A DNA stretch of 64,000 nucleotides, taken from NCBI RefSeq assembly GCF_030150205.1, contig NZ_JASLGT010000027.1:62001-126000 (forward strand). The letters are read 5' to 3'. The notes below the pieces were generated by a model. That model was not told the origin of the DNA. It was given only the letters and a program-made list of their open reading frames with translations, and ran no database searches. Positions 41,884 to 51,819 of this stretch are shown in pieces. Positions within the stretch are counted from its first letter, which is position 1; every line of letters starts with the position of its first letter. Source of the stretch: Niabella sp. (GTDB lineage Bacteria; Bacteroidota; Bacteroidia; Chitinophagales; Chitinophagaceae). A program made the position numbers and the translations under genes.

Positions 41884-44709
41884 ATGAGATTCTTCATTTT
41901 CGCTATTTTTCTGCTGCTTACCAGTATCGTCTCCTATAGCCAGACAGGCAAGCTCACCGGGCTGGTAACAGATTCTGCCAGCAATACGCCCCTGGAATCC
42001 GCCACAGTAACCATTTTCAGGGGAGACTCCAGTATGGTGTCTTATAAACTTACCGATAAAAACGGAAATTATCTACTGGAAAACCTGCCCACCAAAGAAG
42101 CACTGACCCTGCATATCAGTTACGTCGGATACCGTAGTCATCACCAACCGTTGCACCTAACGCCTTCAAAAACGGATACAATAAACGCGGCCTTGCCCAT
42201 CGGCTTTGATGAAAAAGACAATGTTACGGTAACAGCCGCCATCCCGGTAAAGATGGAAGGAGATACGCTGGTTATTAATCCAGCAGCATTCAAAATGAAA
42301 CCAGACGCAGTTGCAGAAGAATTATTGACCCAGGTGCCCGGCGTGGTGGTTTGGTCCGATGGCTCTATTACCGTGAACGGACGCCTCGTAAAAAATCTGT
42401 TAGTAGACGGTAAAGAGTTTATGGGCTCCTCTGATCCCAAAATAGCCACCCAAAACCTGCCCAAGACCGCCATCGATAAAATTCAATTATACCAGGAGTA
42501 TGACCGGTCCAAGATCGGGCAGCAGAAAACAGCACAGGATTCTGTGCTTACGATGAATATTAAACTAAAAGAGGAAAGCAAAAAAGGCTATTTTGGTAAG
42601 ATAACGGGAGGGTATGGAACAGATAACCGCTATGAGGCAAATATTTCCTACCAGATATATGATAAGAAAAGGAGCCTGGGTATTGGAGGAGGCATTAATA
42701 ATATTAATAAAAATATCGAGAACCTGCAGGAGCTGTTCCAAAATAATACCTATCGGACCTATAACCCCAACCTGGATTACGTGGGGCAATTTGGCGCCAA
42801 CGGGTTGAACCGTAACCATTCCATTGGTGCCGTGTATACCCAGGACTTCAATAAAGTTTTTAATTCAAGACAAAACAACCGCATAACCCTCAACTATAAC
42901 AAGTCAGGAACAGACGCTTATATTAAGGAGCTGATTTTGCAAAACCGCACCACTGCAGATGACCCCCAGTTTGTCAGAAATGAAGGGGTACAAAACAACT
43001 GGGGAAGCAAACATGTATTTGGAGCAGATTATTCCAAAACAAGCAGCTACAATGACAATCTTCACTTGAATGGAAATGTAGAGCTGAACCAGAACCGGGG
43101 TAATAGCAAACGTTTTATGGAAGTGAACGATACCTCCGGCCGGGTACTGAGTACCAACGAGGTAAATACCGTTTCCTGGGGCCGGTCGGATGGGGAGCGG
43201 CTGAGCTTCAGCTATAGTAAATCCGACTGGCAGGAGCCGCTGAAAAACTTCACTATTTCATTGAATGGTGGTAATAATAATTCGACATCCGAAAGAGATG
43301 TAACCAGCCGTTTCAATTCCTTTACCGATACCGGGAAAGACACTACCTACAATCGTCATTATAAAAACGATAATAATGGCATCAACCTATCGGGCGATAT
43401 TAATTATAACGGATTTAAACGGTTGTTGCTGGGGCGCTATAATTTTTTTGGCATCGACCTCAATCTTTCCCAACGGTTCAACTACAATAAGCAAACAAAC
43501 CAGGCTTATGTTTCGGACTTTGACAGTACAACAGGGCAGCTTGTTATCAACCCCCGGCTTACCAATTCCAATACCAAAGAGTTGGTGGAATACACGCCGC
43601 AGCTTTATATCAACAAAGACTTTTTTAAATGGAGTGAGCAGATGAACCGTTCCATAAGTTTTAGCACCCGGTTTAGTGACGAGCTGAAATCAGAACGCAA
43701 CCAATCCTCCTTCGCCGAGCGCAACCTCAACCGGTCCTTCCAGTTTTTCAAATACGAAGGATCCATCAGGTACAGCTACACCAAAAACAATAAATTCCGG
43801 ACCTATTCAACCCTGTCGTATAACAGAAATTTTGATTATCCCTCTGTAGATCAGCTGTATGCCATTACAGATGACATTAACGTTTATTCAATACGGTATG
43901 GAAACCCTGGTCTCAAAAACAGCACCAGCCATGCGCTGAACCTCAATGCCAATTTCAATACGGAAAACCAAAAGTCGCCTTATTCAATCAATGGCGGGCT
44001 CTATGGCAACTACCGGAAAACACTGGATCCCGTAGCAGATAGCGTCATTAACGACAAAGGATCCGGAAAGCGGTTTTATTATTTTATAAACGTGGACAAC
44101 AGTTCCAATGCAAACCTGAATTATAATTTCAATATCGCCCGTAAGCTGGGGAAAAGCACGCTGCAGCTGCGGTATAATGGTTACCAGAACTATTCCGTTT
44201 CGCCCAACTACATCGATGGATTGTATACCAATAGCCACAACAATTCCATCAGCAATAATTTTAACCTGCAATTTTCGCTACGCTCCTTGCTGGTGCTCAA
44301 TATTGGCGAATCGTTTCAAACCAACCGGTCAACGCAAACCGCCAACGGACTTTCTTCCTTTAAAAACACCGGTAACACTACTAAATTTGGAGCCACACTC
44401 AACCTGCCCAAGAGCATCACCCTTAGCAGCACGCTTAACGTTACCAATAACACCGGGCTAAATAAGACGATGCATTTGTGGAATGCCTTTGCCAGCTACC
44501 GGTTTATGAAACAGCAGGCCGAACTAAAATTTTCGGCGATGGATATGCTGAAAGAATATCAGAATATTTTCAGCAGCGCTGATAATTATGGCACCTCTAC
44601 CCGCATCACCAACGGTTTACAGCAATACTTCCTGCTTACGTTCTCCTATTATCCCCGCAAATTTGGCAAAAAGGAATTAAAACAAAAGGCAACCCAACAG
44701 GTCTGGTAA
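41884..44709 (+). CDS. outer membrane beta-barrel protein with CarboxypepD_reg-like domain (second pair)
   Basis: 941 aa paralogue of the barrel at 37380: signal peptide, CarboxypepD_reg-like domain (TGKLTGLVTDSASNTPLESA), VPGVVVWSDGSITVNGRLVKN, and a barrel with many NYN/SFSY strands. It lacks the basic tail of its paralogue and ends with KATQQVW, an aromatic terminus better suited to BAM recognition. Probably an outer-membrane transporter or anchor for the cognate propeller protein. Confidence 0.88.
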   Translation: MRFFIFAIFLLLTSIVSYSQTGKLTGLVTDSASNTPLESATVTIFRGDSSMVSYKLTDKNGNYLLENLPTKEALTLHISYVGYRSHHQPLHLTPSKTDTINAALPIGFDEKDNVTVTAAIPVKMEGDTLVINPAAFKMKPDAVAEELLTQVPGVVVWSDGSITVNGRLVKNLLVDGKEFMGSSDPKIATQNLPKTAIDKIQLYQEYDRSKIGQQKTAQDSVLTMNIKLKEESKKGYFGKITGGYGTDNRYEANISYQIYDKKRSLGIGGGINNINKNIENLQELFQNNTYRTYNPNLDYVGQFGANGLNRNHSIGAVYTQDFNKVFNSRQNNRITLNYNKSGTDAYIKELILQNRTTADDPQFVRNEGVQNNWGSKHVFGADYSKTSSYNDNLHLNGNVELNQNRGNSKRFMEVNDTSGRVLSTNEVNTVSWGRSDGERLSFSYSKSDWQEPLKNFTISLNGGNNNSTSERDVTSRFNSFTDTGKDTTYNRHYKNDNNGINLSGDINYNGFKRLLLGRYNFFGIDLNLSQRFNYNKQTNQAYVSDFDSTTGQLVINPRLTNSNTKELVEYTPQLYINKDFFKWSEQMNRSISFSTRFSDELKSERNQSSFAERNLNRSFQFFKYEGSIRYSYTKNNKFRTYSTLSYNRNFDYPSVDQLYAITDDINVYSIRYGNPGLKNSTSHALNLNANFNTENQKSPYSINGGLYGNYRKTLDPVADSVINDKGSGKRFYYFINVDNSSNANLNYNFNIARKLGKSTLQLRYNGYQNYSVSPNYIDGLYTNSHNNSISNNFNLQFSLRSLLVLNIGESFQTNRSTQTANGLSSFKNTGNTTKFGATLNLPKSITLSSTLNVTNNTGLNKTMHLWNAFASYRFMKQQAELKFSAMDMLKEYQNIFSSADNYGTSTRITNGLQQYFLLTFSYYPRKFGKKELKQKATQQVW

Positions 44710-44894
44710 CCCCTGCATGCGTTAGAAAAAAGGACCAATTCAAGACCGGCACAACCATTTTTTGTTCGCGCTTAGCGGTATCTGAAACAGACACAGGAAT
44801 CTATTTTCATAGCTGTTGCCGGCCTTGCCAAACGGGCAGACCCACCGTCTATAAAAATATTATCACCGCCTTCTATTAAATGAAAAACAGTGTA

Positions 44895-44902
44895 TATATT
44901 TG
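44895..44902 (+). promoter_or_regulatory. -7 element of the LpxR-like gene
   Basis: TATATTTG matches TAnnTTTG. A start near 44909 places the ATG at 44924 in the transcript and excludes the alternative start at 44900. Confidence 0.5.
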
Positions 44903-44923
44903 ATTTGTTTATTTAATCCGATA

Positions 44924-45850
44924 ATGGCCTGCTTATTCAGAACGGCGTTTCTTATTTTTATTATTCTTATCTCCGTATCCGCAACTGCGCAAACCCAGCG
45001 ACAGGTGATCATTATATCCGAAAATGACGGGTATATTTCGGTGAATAATGACGGGTATTATACAAACGGACTAAAATTCGCTTATCAATGGAGACACACG
45101 CCCACCGCTGAAACGCGTCGTGAAAAAGTAAACACCTTCCAGCTGGGCCAGCTGATCTATACCTCACAGTTTGCCGGCGAAGCCAGGCTCGACCGGCCGA
45201 TTACCGGCTATCTTTATGGCGATTTTCATCAATCGCTGTTCAATAAGAAGCAGGACCTGCTGAAATGGGGCATCGGCTTTGGGTTGATTGGCCCGCCAGC
45301 CTTTGGAAAGGAAATGCAGGAACGGGTACACCAGGTGATGCAGATCTATAAACCCAAAAACTGGGATAAACAACTGCGCGCCGATTGGGGGCTTATTGCA
45401 GACGCTTCCTGGTCGCCCCAGCTAAAAAAGGACCGGAACGCTTCCCTGCTGGATGTAAAACCCCTGCTTTCCGTAACAGCCGGGAATTTCTTTACACATG
45501 CCACCCTGGGTTCTGCCTTTTTACTGGGCAAATCGAATCTTAACAATGCTACGGCATTTTGGGATAATCATAAAGGAAGCACTAAGGCCGACCGGGAGTA
45601 TTTTGTGTATGTGTTTCCTGCCGTATCGTTCAAAGCCTATGATGCCACCGTACAGGGAGGCATGTTTAAAAAAGGCCCGGAGCCCGTTGAAGGCCGCCTG
45701 AATCCCGTTTTTTTCCAAAGCCGGATGGGGGTTATGTACTCCGGTAATAAACTTTCCCTTGGAGCAGCCGCCATTTATGAAAGCAAACAGTCCCTTACGC
45801 AGACCTCCTCTCAATGGTATGGCAGTTTACAGGTAGGATTTATGTGGTAA
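44924..45850 (+). CDS. LpxR-like lipid A deacylase family outer membrane protein
   Basis: About 308 aa. The signal peptide (MACLFRTAFLIFIILISVSATAQ) is followed by the LpxR-type opening: SENDGYISVNNDGYYTNGLKFAYQW carries the N-D...D..YTNG pattern (in parts). LpxR removes the 3' acyl chains of lipid A in the outer membrane with calcium. The family assignment rests on that N-terminal motif and on an even distribution of amphipathic strands. ATG 44924 is chosen over 44900 from the promoter position and signal peptide. Confidence 0.72.
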   Translation: MACLFRTAFLIFIILISVSATAQTQRQVIIISENDGYISVNNDGYYTNGLKFAYQWRHTPTAETRREKVNTFQLGQLIYTSQFAGEARLDRPITGYLYGDFHQSLFNKKQDLLKWGIGFGLIGPPAFGKEMQERVHQVMQIYKPKNWDKQLRADWGLIADASWSPQLKKDRNASLLDVKPLLSVTAGNFFTHATLGSAFLLGKSNLNNATAFWDNHKGSTKADREYFVYVFPAVSFKAYDATVQGGMFKKGPEPVEGRLNPVFFQSRMGVMYSGNKLSLGAAAIYESKQSLTQTSSQWYGSLQVGFMW

Positions 45851-45920
45851 CTGTTAAAATTCTAAAGACCAAATCTTAAATTTCAAATCCCAAATATCAA
45901 ATATCAAAACCGGATCGGGT

Positions 45921-46985
45921 TTATTCTTGTTTTGTCAGTTTTTCTGAATTTTCGGCAAACTGCAGCTGGTCAATAAATTCCTGGATCTCTCCGTTCATAA
46001 AAGCGTCCAGGTTATAAGAAGTAAGGTTGATCCGGTGATCCGTAACCCGCCCCTGCGGATAGTTATACGTCCGGATCTTGGCACTCCGGTCTCCGGAACT
46101 CACCAGGCTTTTCCGGTGCCGGGAAATTTCTTCCTCCTGCTTGCGCACCTGCTCTTCATATAATTTAGTCCGCAGCATTTGCATGGCTTTTTCCCGGTTG
46201 CCCAACTGGGTACGCTCCGTCTGACAAATGACAACCGTTCCTGAAGGAAGGTGCGTTAACATTACCTTTGTTTCAACCTTGTTTACATTTTGTCCGCCGG
46301 CTCCGCCGCTCCGGGAAGTTTCCATCTTCACATCACTTTCCCTTAGCTCAAAATCAATTTCTTCCGCTTCCGGCATCACGGCCACGGTGGCTGCAGAGGT
46401 ATGCACCCGTCCCTGTGTTTCGGTATTGGGTACCCGTTGTACGCGATGTACGCCGCTTTCAAATTTCAGGGTACCATATACATCATCACCGGTTACCTCC
46501 AGCTGCACCTCCTTATATCCACCCACAGTTCCCTCGCTTTCGCTCAGTACCATCGTTTTAAATCCATGCCGTTCGCAATATTTTATATACATCCGCAACA
46601 GGTCGCCTGCAAAAAGGCTGGCTTCATCCCCTCCCGTGCCGGCACGTATTTCCATGATCACGTCTTTTTCATCCTGCGGATCTTTTGGAATCAGCAACTG
46701 GCGGATATGTGCTTCCATCTGCTCTTTCCGGTCTTCCAGGCCGGTTACTTCTTCCTTAGCCAGTTCGCGTAGTTCCTCATCTTCACCATTCAGTGCCTCT
46801 TTATTAAACTCCAGGTCATCCAACAGTTTTTTATAATCATTATAGGCAATAACGATCTTTTCCAGGCTCCGGTATTCCTTACTGGTTGCAGCAAATTTTT
46901 TATTGTTCCCTACAATCTCAGGGTTGGTCAAGGCAATACCCAGCTGGTCGTACTTTGCCTTTATGGCTTCCAGTTTATCTAACAT
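45921..46985 (-). CDS. prfA: peptide chain release factor 1
   Basis: About 354 aa class I release factor for UAA/UAG. The GGQ motif for peptide release is in GGAGGQNVNKVET. The region after VQRVPNTETQGRVHTSAATVAV contains the PNT-type anticodon-mimic tripeptide (PxT), marking RF1 rather than RF2. The ATG at 46985 is the second of two adjacent ATG codons. A -7 element TACCTTTG lies upstream. Confidence 0.97.
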   Translation of the reverse strand: MLDKLEAIKAKYDQLGIALTNPEIVGNNKKFAATSKEYRSLEKIVIAYNDYKKLLDDLEFNKEALNGEDEELRELAKEEVTGLEDRKEQMEAHIRQLLIPKDPQDEKDVIMEIRAGTGGDEASLFAGDLLRMYIKYCERHGFKTMVLSESEGTVGGYKEVQLEVTGDDVYGTLKFESGVHRVQRVPNTETQGRVHTSAATVAVMPEAEEIDFELRESDVKMETSRSGGAGGQNVNKVETKVMLTHLPSGTVVICQTERTQLGNREKAMQMLRTKLYEEQVRKQEEEISRHRKSLVSSGDRSAKIRTYNYPQGRVTDHRINLTSYNLDAFMNGEIQEFIDQLQFAENSEKLTKQE

Positions 46986-47014
46986 CAAAAATTTTATTTT
47001 GGATCAACAGGGCG

Positions 47015-47022
47015 CAAAGGTA
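47015..47022 (-). promoter_or_regulatory. -7 element of prfA
   Basis: On the minus strand TACCTTTG, a perfect TAnnTTTG, 30 nt before the start codon. Three tandem copies of the word AAATGTGG lie just upstream (47033-47058), perhaps affecting promoter strength. Confidence 0.5.
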
Positions 47023-47222
47023 AACAATTTGAAAATGTGGAAATGTGGAAATGTGGGAATGAGATGGAGGGGCGCACATCAGGTATTAAAACGAAAGCGC
47101 GCCTGGAAGCTTCCCCCGAAAATAGTCACCGGCGTCTTTCAGCCTCAAACGTTGAGCATGAAACGTTAAACCCTTCGCGGCAGTCTGTTTCCGGTTACCT
47201 GTATAAAATGCCGTTGTGATAT

Positions 47223-47234
47223 TATCTTTGAATC
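47223..47234 (+). promoter_or_regulatory. -7 element directly before the amidohydrolase ATG
   Basis: TATCTTTG (47223-47230) followed by AATC and then the ATG at 47235. With a normal spacing the transcript would begin at or about the start codon, which suggests a leaderless mRNA. The same spacing (TAnnTTTG-N4-ATG) is seen before the TetR gene. Confidence 0.4.
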
Positions 47235-48377
47235 ATGTATAAAAAGATAAAGCCGGCGCAATTATTTGATGGATACCGGCTGCTTAAGGAAAAAGTACTC
47301 ATTTTAACCCACACCGGAACCGTTGTAGACATCGTAGATCCGGCAGATGCCGGTGAGGAAGTACAGCAAATCGAAGGCCTGTTGAGCCCGGGTTTCATCA
47401 ACGGGCATTGTCACCTCGAACTCAGTCATATGAAGGGCATCATTGACGAACATACGGGTTTATTAAAATTTGTAAACCAGATTGTTAGTAAAAGATACGC
47501 CCATCCTGAAACCATCCCTGCTGCTATTGAGAACGCCGAAGCGGAAATGGTACGCAATGGCATTGTAGCCGTGGGTGATATCTGCAATACAACAGACACG
47601 CTGTTCCAAAAGGAAAAAGGACACCTGTATTATCATAATTTTGTAGAGGTGATCGGCTTTGAACCGGCACAGGCACAGCAACATTTTGATACCTATAAAA
47701 CCGTTTATGACGCCTATTGCCAACGGTTTCATCCACAGCAGGTATCGTTAACCCCCCATGCGCCCTATTCGGTTGCCACTCCCCTGTGGAAATTGCTGGC
47801 CACGTTTCCGGGCAATCGCTTATTAAGCATTCATAACCAGGAAACTGAAGATGAAGACCAATGGTTCCTGAACGGCACGGGTGGCTTTAAGGCCTTATAT
47901 GAACGGCTGCAATTAAAAGAAGTGCCCATTGCTCCCGAAGGCAAGACCAGTATTCAAACCTATGGCAATTATTTGCCGCAGGATCAGCGGCTGTTGTTTA
48001 TTCACAATGTGTTTACCACAGCAGATGATATCCTTTTTGCACAGCACCGTTTTCCGGATGCCGCCTGGTGTCTTTGTCCCAACGCCAATTATTATATCAC
48101 CAACCGGCTGCCGGATATTCCTATGTTACAGAAAATGGACATACGGCTGGTATTAGGTACAGACAGCCTTGCGTCTAATTATAGTTTGAGCATCTGGGAT
48201 GAAATGCTGCGGATCCAAAAACATTATCCCCAGGTTTCGCTGGAGCAAATGCTTCCCTGGGCTACGATCAACGGAGCAAAGGCCCTGCAGATCGATCACC
48301 GGTATGGAAGTTTTGAAAAAGGGAAAGAACCCGGTGTGCTCCAGATCCTCAACAATCGCATCAGCCGGCTTTTTTAA
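47235..48377 (+). CDS. metal-dependent amidohydrolase family protein
   Basis: 380 aa of the ATZ/TRZ-like amidohydrolase superfamily. The metal-binding HxH is in FINGHCHLELSHM; the later ligands are seen in LTPHAPYSVA, LLSIHNQETEDE and VLGTDSLASNYSLS (His, His/Glu, Asp). It could be an aminodeoxyfutalosine deaminase of menaquinone synthesis, since Bacteroidota often carry such a protein, but the sequence alone does not prove it. No menaquinone gene is adjacent. Confidence 0.82.
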   Translation: MYKKIKPAQLFDGYRLLKEKVLILTHTGTVVDIVDPADAGEEVQQIEGLLSPGFINGHCHLELSHMKGIIDEHTGLLKFVNQIVSKRYAHPETIPAAIENAEAEMVRNGIVAVGDICNTTDTLFQKEKGHLYYHNFVEVIGFEPAQAQQHFDTYKTVYDAYCQRFHPQQVSLTPHAPYSVATPLWKLLATFPGNRLLSIHNQETEDEDQWFLNGTGGFKALYERLQLKEVPIAPEGKTSIQTYGNYLPQDQRLLFIHNVFTTADDILFAQHRFPDAAWCLCPNANYYITNRLPDIPMLQKMDIRLVLGTDSLASNYSLSIWDEMLRIQKHYPQVSLEQMLPWATINGAKALQIDHRYGSFEKGKEPGVLQILNNRISRLF

Positions 48378-48397
48378 GCGGAAGGAAATACGCTGTG

Positions 48398-49156
48398 TCA
48401 ACTTAAAATGGCCCGCAGCACCGGCAGCGTGCGCATACGGCCAAATTCCGGCAGGTGCAGGGAATAATAGATCTCCATCAGGTCCAGCACCCGGTTCCGT
48501 TTCTGGGAGGAGATCCGGATGCTTTTTAATTCAACGGGAAGGCGTGCCTGCTGCAGCTCCGTAATCAGTAAGGTAGCTTCCGTATCCGCGTAATAATGAT
48601 GTTCGGGGGGTGTTTCCCGGAATTCCCCGCTTTGCAGATCCAGCAAAAGATGCGGGGATTCCATCAGTTTTGCCGAAGGTATTCCCGGTGAAAAGCCCAG
48701 GATACTGCATAAATGCACGGCAAAAAAAACAGGAAAATTAGCTGTAACCGTTGCATCCGCCTCATCCAGCGCCAGCAGGCTGTCTTCCAGGAAACCAAAC
48801 AGGTCTTCATTCGCTTCCGGCTGCCGGAGCGTTTTGTGCAGCAACTCAATCATAAACAGCGCTACCCCGTTTTTTATCACGTCGCTGAACAATTGCTGAT
48901 AAATGCGTGAAAATTTAAACTCCCGCACGCGGTTCAGCGTTTTTAATTCATTATGATACACCACCATATCTAAAAGGGCTGCCGGCTGAAAGAAAACGGC
49001 CTTATTGCCGCTCCTTTTTCCACCGGACCGAACACCATTTATAAGATAGGATTGAAGTCCTAATTTATCGGTATAAAGGGTTGCAATAACGCTTGTTTCG
49101 CCGTATTTCGCCGTTTTAAGAACAATGCCCTTCGTTTTATGTAGAATATCTCCCAA
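48398..49156 (-). CDS. recO: DNA repair protein RecO
   Basis: About 252 aa. The family N-terminus is HKTKGIVLKTAKYGETSVIATLYTDK (shown in part), an OB-fold that binds single-stranded DNA and RecR for RecA loading. I placed the start at the TTG at 49154-49156 because the ATG at 49222 adds 22 residues (MAGKWPLFPKNL...) foreign to the family. The true N-terminus could also be the ATT two codons before HKTKG, an unusual start. The zinc-binding cysteines of some RecO proteins are absent. Confidence 0.88.
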   Translation of the reverse strand: MGDILHKTKGIVLKTAKYGETSVIATLYTDKLGLQSYLINGVRSGGKRSGNKAVFFQPAALLDMVVYHNELKTLNRVREFKFSRIYQQLFSDVIKNGVALFMIELLHKTLRQPEANEDLFGFLEDSLLALDEADATVTANFPVFFAVHLCSILGFSPGIPSAKLMESPHLLLDLQSGEFRETPPEHHYYADTEATLLITELQQARLPVELKSIRISSQKRNRVLDLMEIYYSLHLPEFGRMRTLPVLRAILS

Positions 49157-49226
49157 AATTTGTGCGCATTCCTGCGATCTGCAAGGTAGGTTTTTTGGAA
49201 ATAATGGCCATTTACCGGCCAATAGT

Positions 49227-49234
49227 TAGTTTTG
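49227..49234 (+). promoter_or_regulatory. -7 element upstream of the MMPL gene
   Basis: TAGTTTTG, a perfect TAnnTTTG. It lies 152 nt before the ATG at 49386, so a long leader would result; nothing closer is convincing. Confidence 0.3.
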
Positions 49235-49385
49235 CAGTACATGAGAACAGATCAACAGCGTATTATCTTTTTCAAAGGCTGGAACCGCCGTACACCTGCC
49301 CGTTTTTTTTGATTGATAAACGGCACCCCGTGAACGCCTTGTTTTTTGTTTCTTTGCAACTCATTTTTAAAGTATATCAACATTT

Positions 49386-51758
49386 ATGTGGAAACAGTCT
49401 GGCCGGTTTATTCTTAAATACAGGTATCTCTCATTGTTCTTGCTGGCCGCCATTACGGCCATTTCCGGCTTTTGGGCCAGCAAAGTAGGATTGAGTTACG
49501 AGTTTTCAAAGGCCATACCTACCAACCACCCTGTAAATATCGCCTACCAGGATTTTAAGAAAAAATATGGAGAAGATGGCAACCTGCTGGTGGCAGGCAT
49601 TCAAACAGAGCAGTTATTTTCCGAAAAAACATTTAATGCGTACCTGCAACTTCAAACCGATTTAAAAAAAATTCCGGGTGTGGAGGATGTCATCAGCGTA
49701 CCCACGGCCATCAACCTGGTAAAAGATTCTGCCAGTGAAAAACTAACGGTAAAAAGAATATTTCCGGATGGACCGCTGAACCAGGCCCGGATCGATACCG
49801 GTGCCGCTGTTTTTAAACGCCTGCCTTTTTACCAGGGCCTGTTATACAACCCGGCTACCCATGCCTACCTGATGGGACTGCGTATGAATAAACAGGTGAT
49901 CAATTCGGCAAAACGGGATGCGGCGATTGCGGCTGTAAAGGCCCAAACCGCCCGGTTTACACAAACCACAGGCATCGATATAAAGCTGAGCGGACTGCCT
50001 TATATCCGTACGGTGCTGGCGGCACGTATTGCACACGAGATGCGGTACTTCCTGGTAGCCTCCCTCCTGTTGTCGGCTGTGATACTGCTGCTCTTTTTCC
50101 GGTCGTTCAGCTCCATGCTGCTTTCGCTTTCTGTGGTGATCATTGGTGTATTGTTCAGCCTTGGCACCATGCACCTGCTGGGCTACAGCATTACCCTTTT
50201 AACAGCCCTGATACCGCCGTTGATCGTGGTGATCGGCATCCCGAATTGCATTTATTTCCTCAATAAGTTCCACACCAGCTGGAACGAACTTACCGAAGGG
50301 CTTGACGATGCGGAGATCCAGGCCCGCAAAATGGAACTGAAAAAGAAAGCCATAGAAAATATGGTGGCAAAAATGGGCATTGTTACCCTGTTCTGCAACC
50401 TGGCTGCAGCCGTAGGCTTTGCGGTATTTGCGCTTACCAAAAGCGAGATACTGCAGGAGTTTGGTGTGGTGGCCGGCATCAACATCATGCTGCTCTTTTT
50501 TATTTCGCTTATACTCATTCCGGCGGTGTTAAGCTTTCTTCCGGTACCAAAATCAAAACATACCCGTTACCTGTTCAATCCCCGGCTTAACCGCTGGCTG
50601 CATCGCCTGGAGCGCTGGTCCATCAACCACCGCAAACTGGTATACCTGGTAACGGTTGTAATAATCGGTTTTACGGCCATCGGTATTTTCAAGCTGAAAA
50701 GCAATGCCCATATGGTAGATGATGTGCCGCACAATGATAAAATATACACCGATCTTAAGTTTTTTGAATCCAACTTTAAAGGCGTAATGCCCCTGGAGAT
50801 CCTGGTAGACACAAAGAAGAAGTTTGGCGTTACCCGCAACTTTAACAACCTGGTACGGATCGACTCCCTGGCGCAGTACCTGGCATCCAAACCCGAAATT
50901 GCCCGCCCCCTCAGCATTACAGAAGGGCTGAAATTTGCCAAACAGGCCTTCTATGAAGGAGACCCCGCCAACTATTCCATGCCTTCGGAACTGGACCTGC
51001 CCGGTCTTGCACAGTACCTGAATTTAGGCCGTGATCCTGGTACTACGTCTGCCTCATCTTTTACAAAACTGCTTTCCAGCTTTATGGACAGTGCCCGGCA
51101 GGAAGCCCGCATCAGCGTGAATATGGCCGATGTCGGGTCGCATCGTTTGCCCGTATTAATGAACGATATCCGGCAGCGTATTGACCAGTTATTTCCAAAA
51201 GAAAATTACGATGTAAAGCTAACGGGCACATCCATTACGTTTCTTGCAGGCGGACAGTTTATTATCGATGGACTAAAGGAAAGCATCTTATGGGCTTTTC
51301 TGCTCATCGCACTGTGTATGCTCTACCTGTTTAAATCGTTACGCATCCTCGTTTGCTCGCTTATTCCCAATGTAATTCCGCTGGTCATTACCGCTGGTAT
51401 TATGGGATGGGCCGGAGTTCCGTTAAAACCAAGCACCGTGCTGATCTTTAGTGTGGCCCTCGGCATCGCCATTGATATCACCATCCGTTTTCTGGTGAAT
51501 TATAAACAGGAACTTCCCCGTTACCACCAGGATGTGGCGGCAACAGTGGTACAAACCATTCACAGTACCGGTATCAGTATCCTGTATACGTCGATGGTGC
51601 TGATTGCAGGTTTTATCATTTTCTGCTTCAGCAATTTTGGCGGCACCCAGGCCCTGGGGTGGCTTACCTCTCTTACACTGGTCACAGCCACCTTCACTAA
51701 TTTGATTTTATTACCAGCATTGCTGATCAGTTTTTCAAAGAAAAAAAGGAATCCGTAA
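49386..51758 (+). CDS. MMPL/RND-type membrane transporter
   Basis: 790 aa inner-membrane protein made of two MMPL halves. Each half has one helix, a periplasmic loop of about 150-180 residues, then five helices. Signature segments are the opening SGFWASKVGLSYEFSKAIPTNHP (in parts), LLFFRSFSSMLLSLSVVIIGVLF and KPSTVLIFSVALGIAIDITIRFLV in the second half. Members export lipids, hopanoids or other hydrophobic compounds using the proton gradient. No adaptor or outer-membrane channel gene is adjacent, so the substrate is unknown. Confidence 0.88.
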   Translation: MWKQSGRFILKYRYLSLFLLAAITAISGFWASKVGLSYEFSKAIPTNHPVNIAYQDFKKKYGEDGNLLVAGIQTEQLFSEKTFNAYLQLQTDLKKIPGVEDVISVPTAINLVKDSASEKLTVKRIFPDGPLNQARIDTGAAVFKRLPFYQGLLYNPATHAYLMGLRMNKQVINSAKRDAAIAAVKAQTARFTQTTGIDIKLSGLPYIRTVLAARIAHEMRYFLVASLLLSAVILLLFFRSFSSMLLSLSVVIIGVLFSLGTMHLLGYSITLLTALIPPLIVVIGIPNCIYFLNKFHTSWNELTEGLDDAEIQARKMELKKKAIENMVAKMGIVTLFCNLAAAVGFAVFALTKSEILQEFGVVAGINIMLLFFISLILIPAVLSFLPVPKSKHTRYLFNPRLNRWLHRLERWSINHRKLVYLVTVVIIGFTAIGIFKLKSNAHMVDDVPHNDKIYTDLKFFESNFKGVMPLEILVDTKKKFGVTRNFNNLVRIDSLAQYLASKPEIARPLSITEGLKFAKQAFYEGDPANYSMPSELDLPGLAQYLNLGRDPGTTSASSFTKLLSSFMDSARQEARISVNMADVGSHRLPVLMNDIRQRIDQLFPKENYDVKLTGTSITFLAGGQFIIDGLKESILWAFLLIALCMLYLFKSLRILVCSLIPNVIPLVITAGIMGWAGVPLKPSTVLIFSVALGIAIDITIRFLVNYKQELPRYHQDVAATVVQTIHSTGISILYTSMVLIAGFIIFCFSNFGGTQALGWLTSLTLVTATFTNLILLPALLISFSKKKRNP

Positions 51759-51819
51759 ACAGAAGCTTCCTGCCTGCAGGGGCATGAAACCGGGCAGGTG
51801 GCGTACCTGAAGGACCTTC

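Noticed and set aside
45851..45920. Possible small RNA between the LpxR-like gene and prfA
   Set aside because: The CAAATATCAAATATC-type sequence is simple low-complexity DNA without a promoter or a hairpin.
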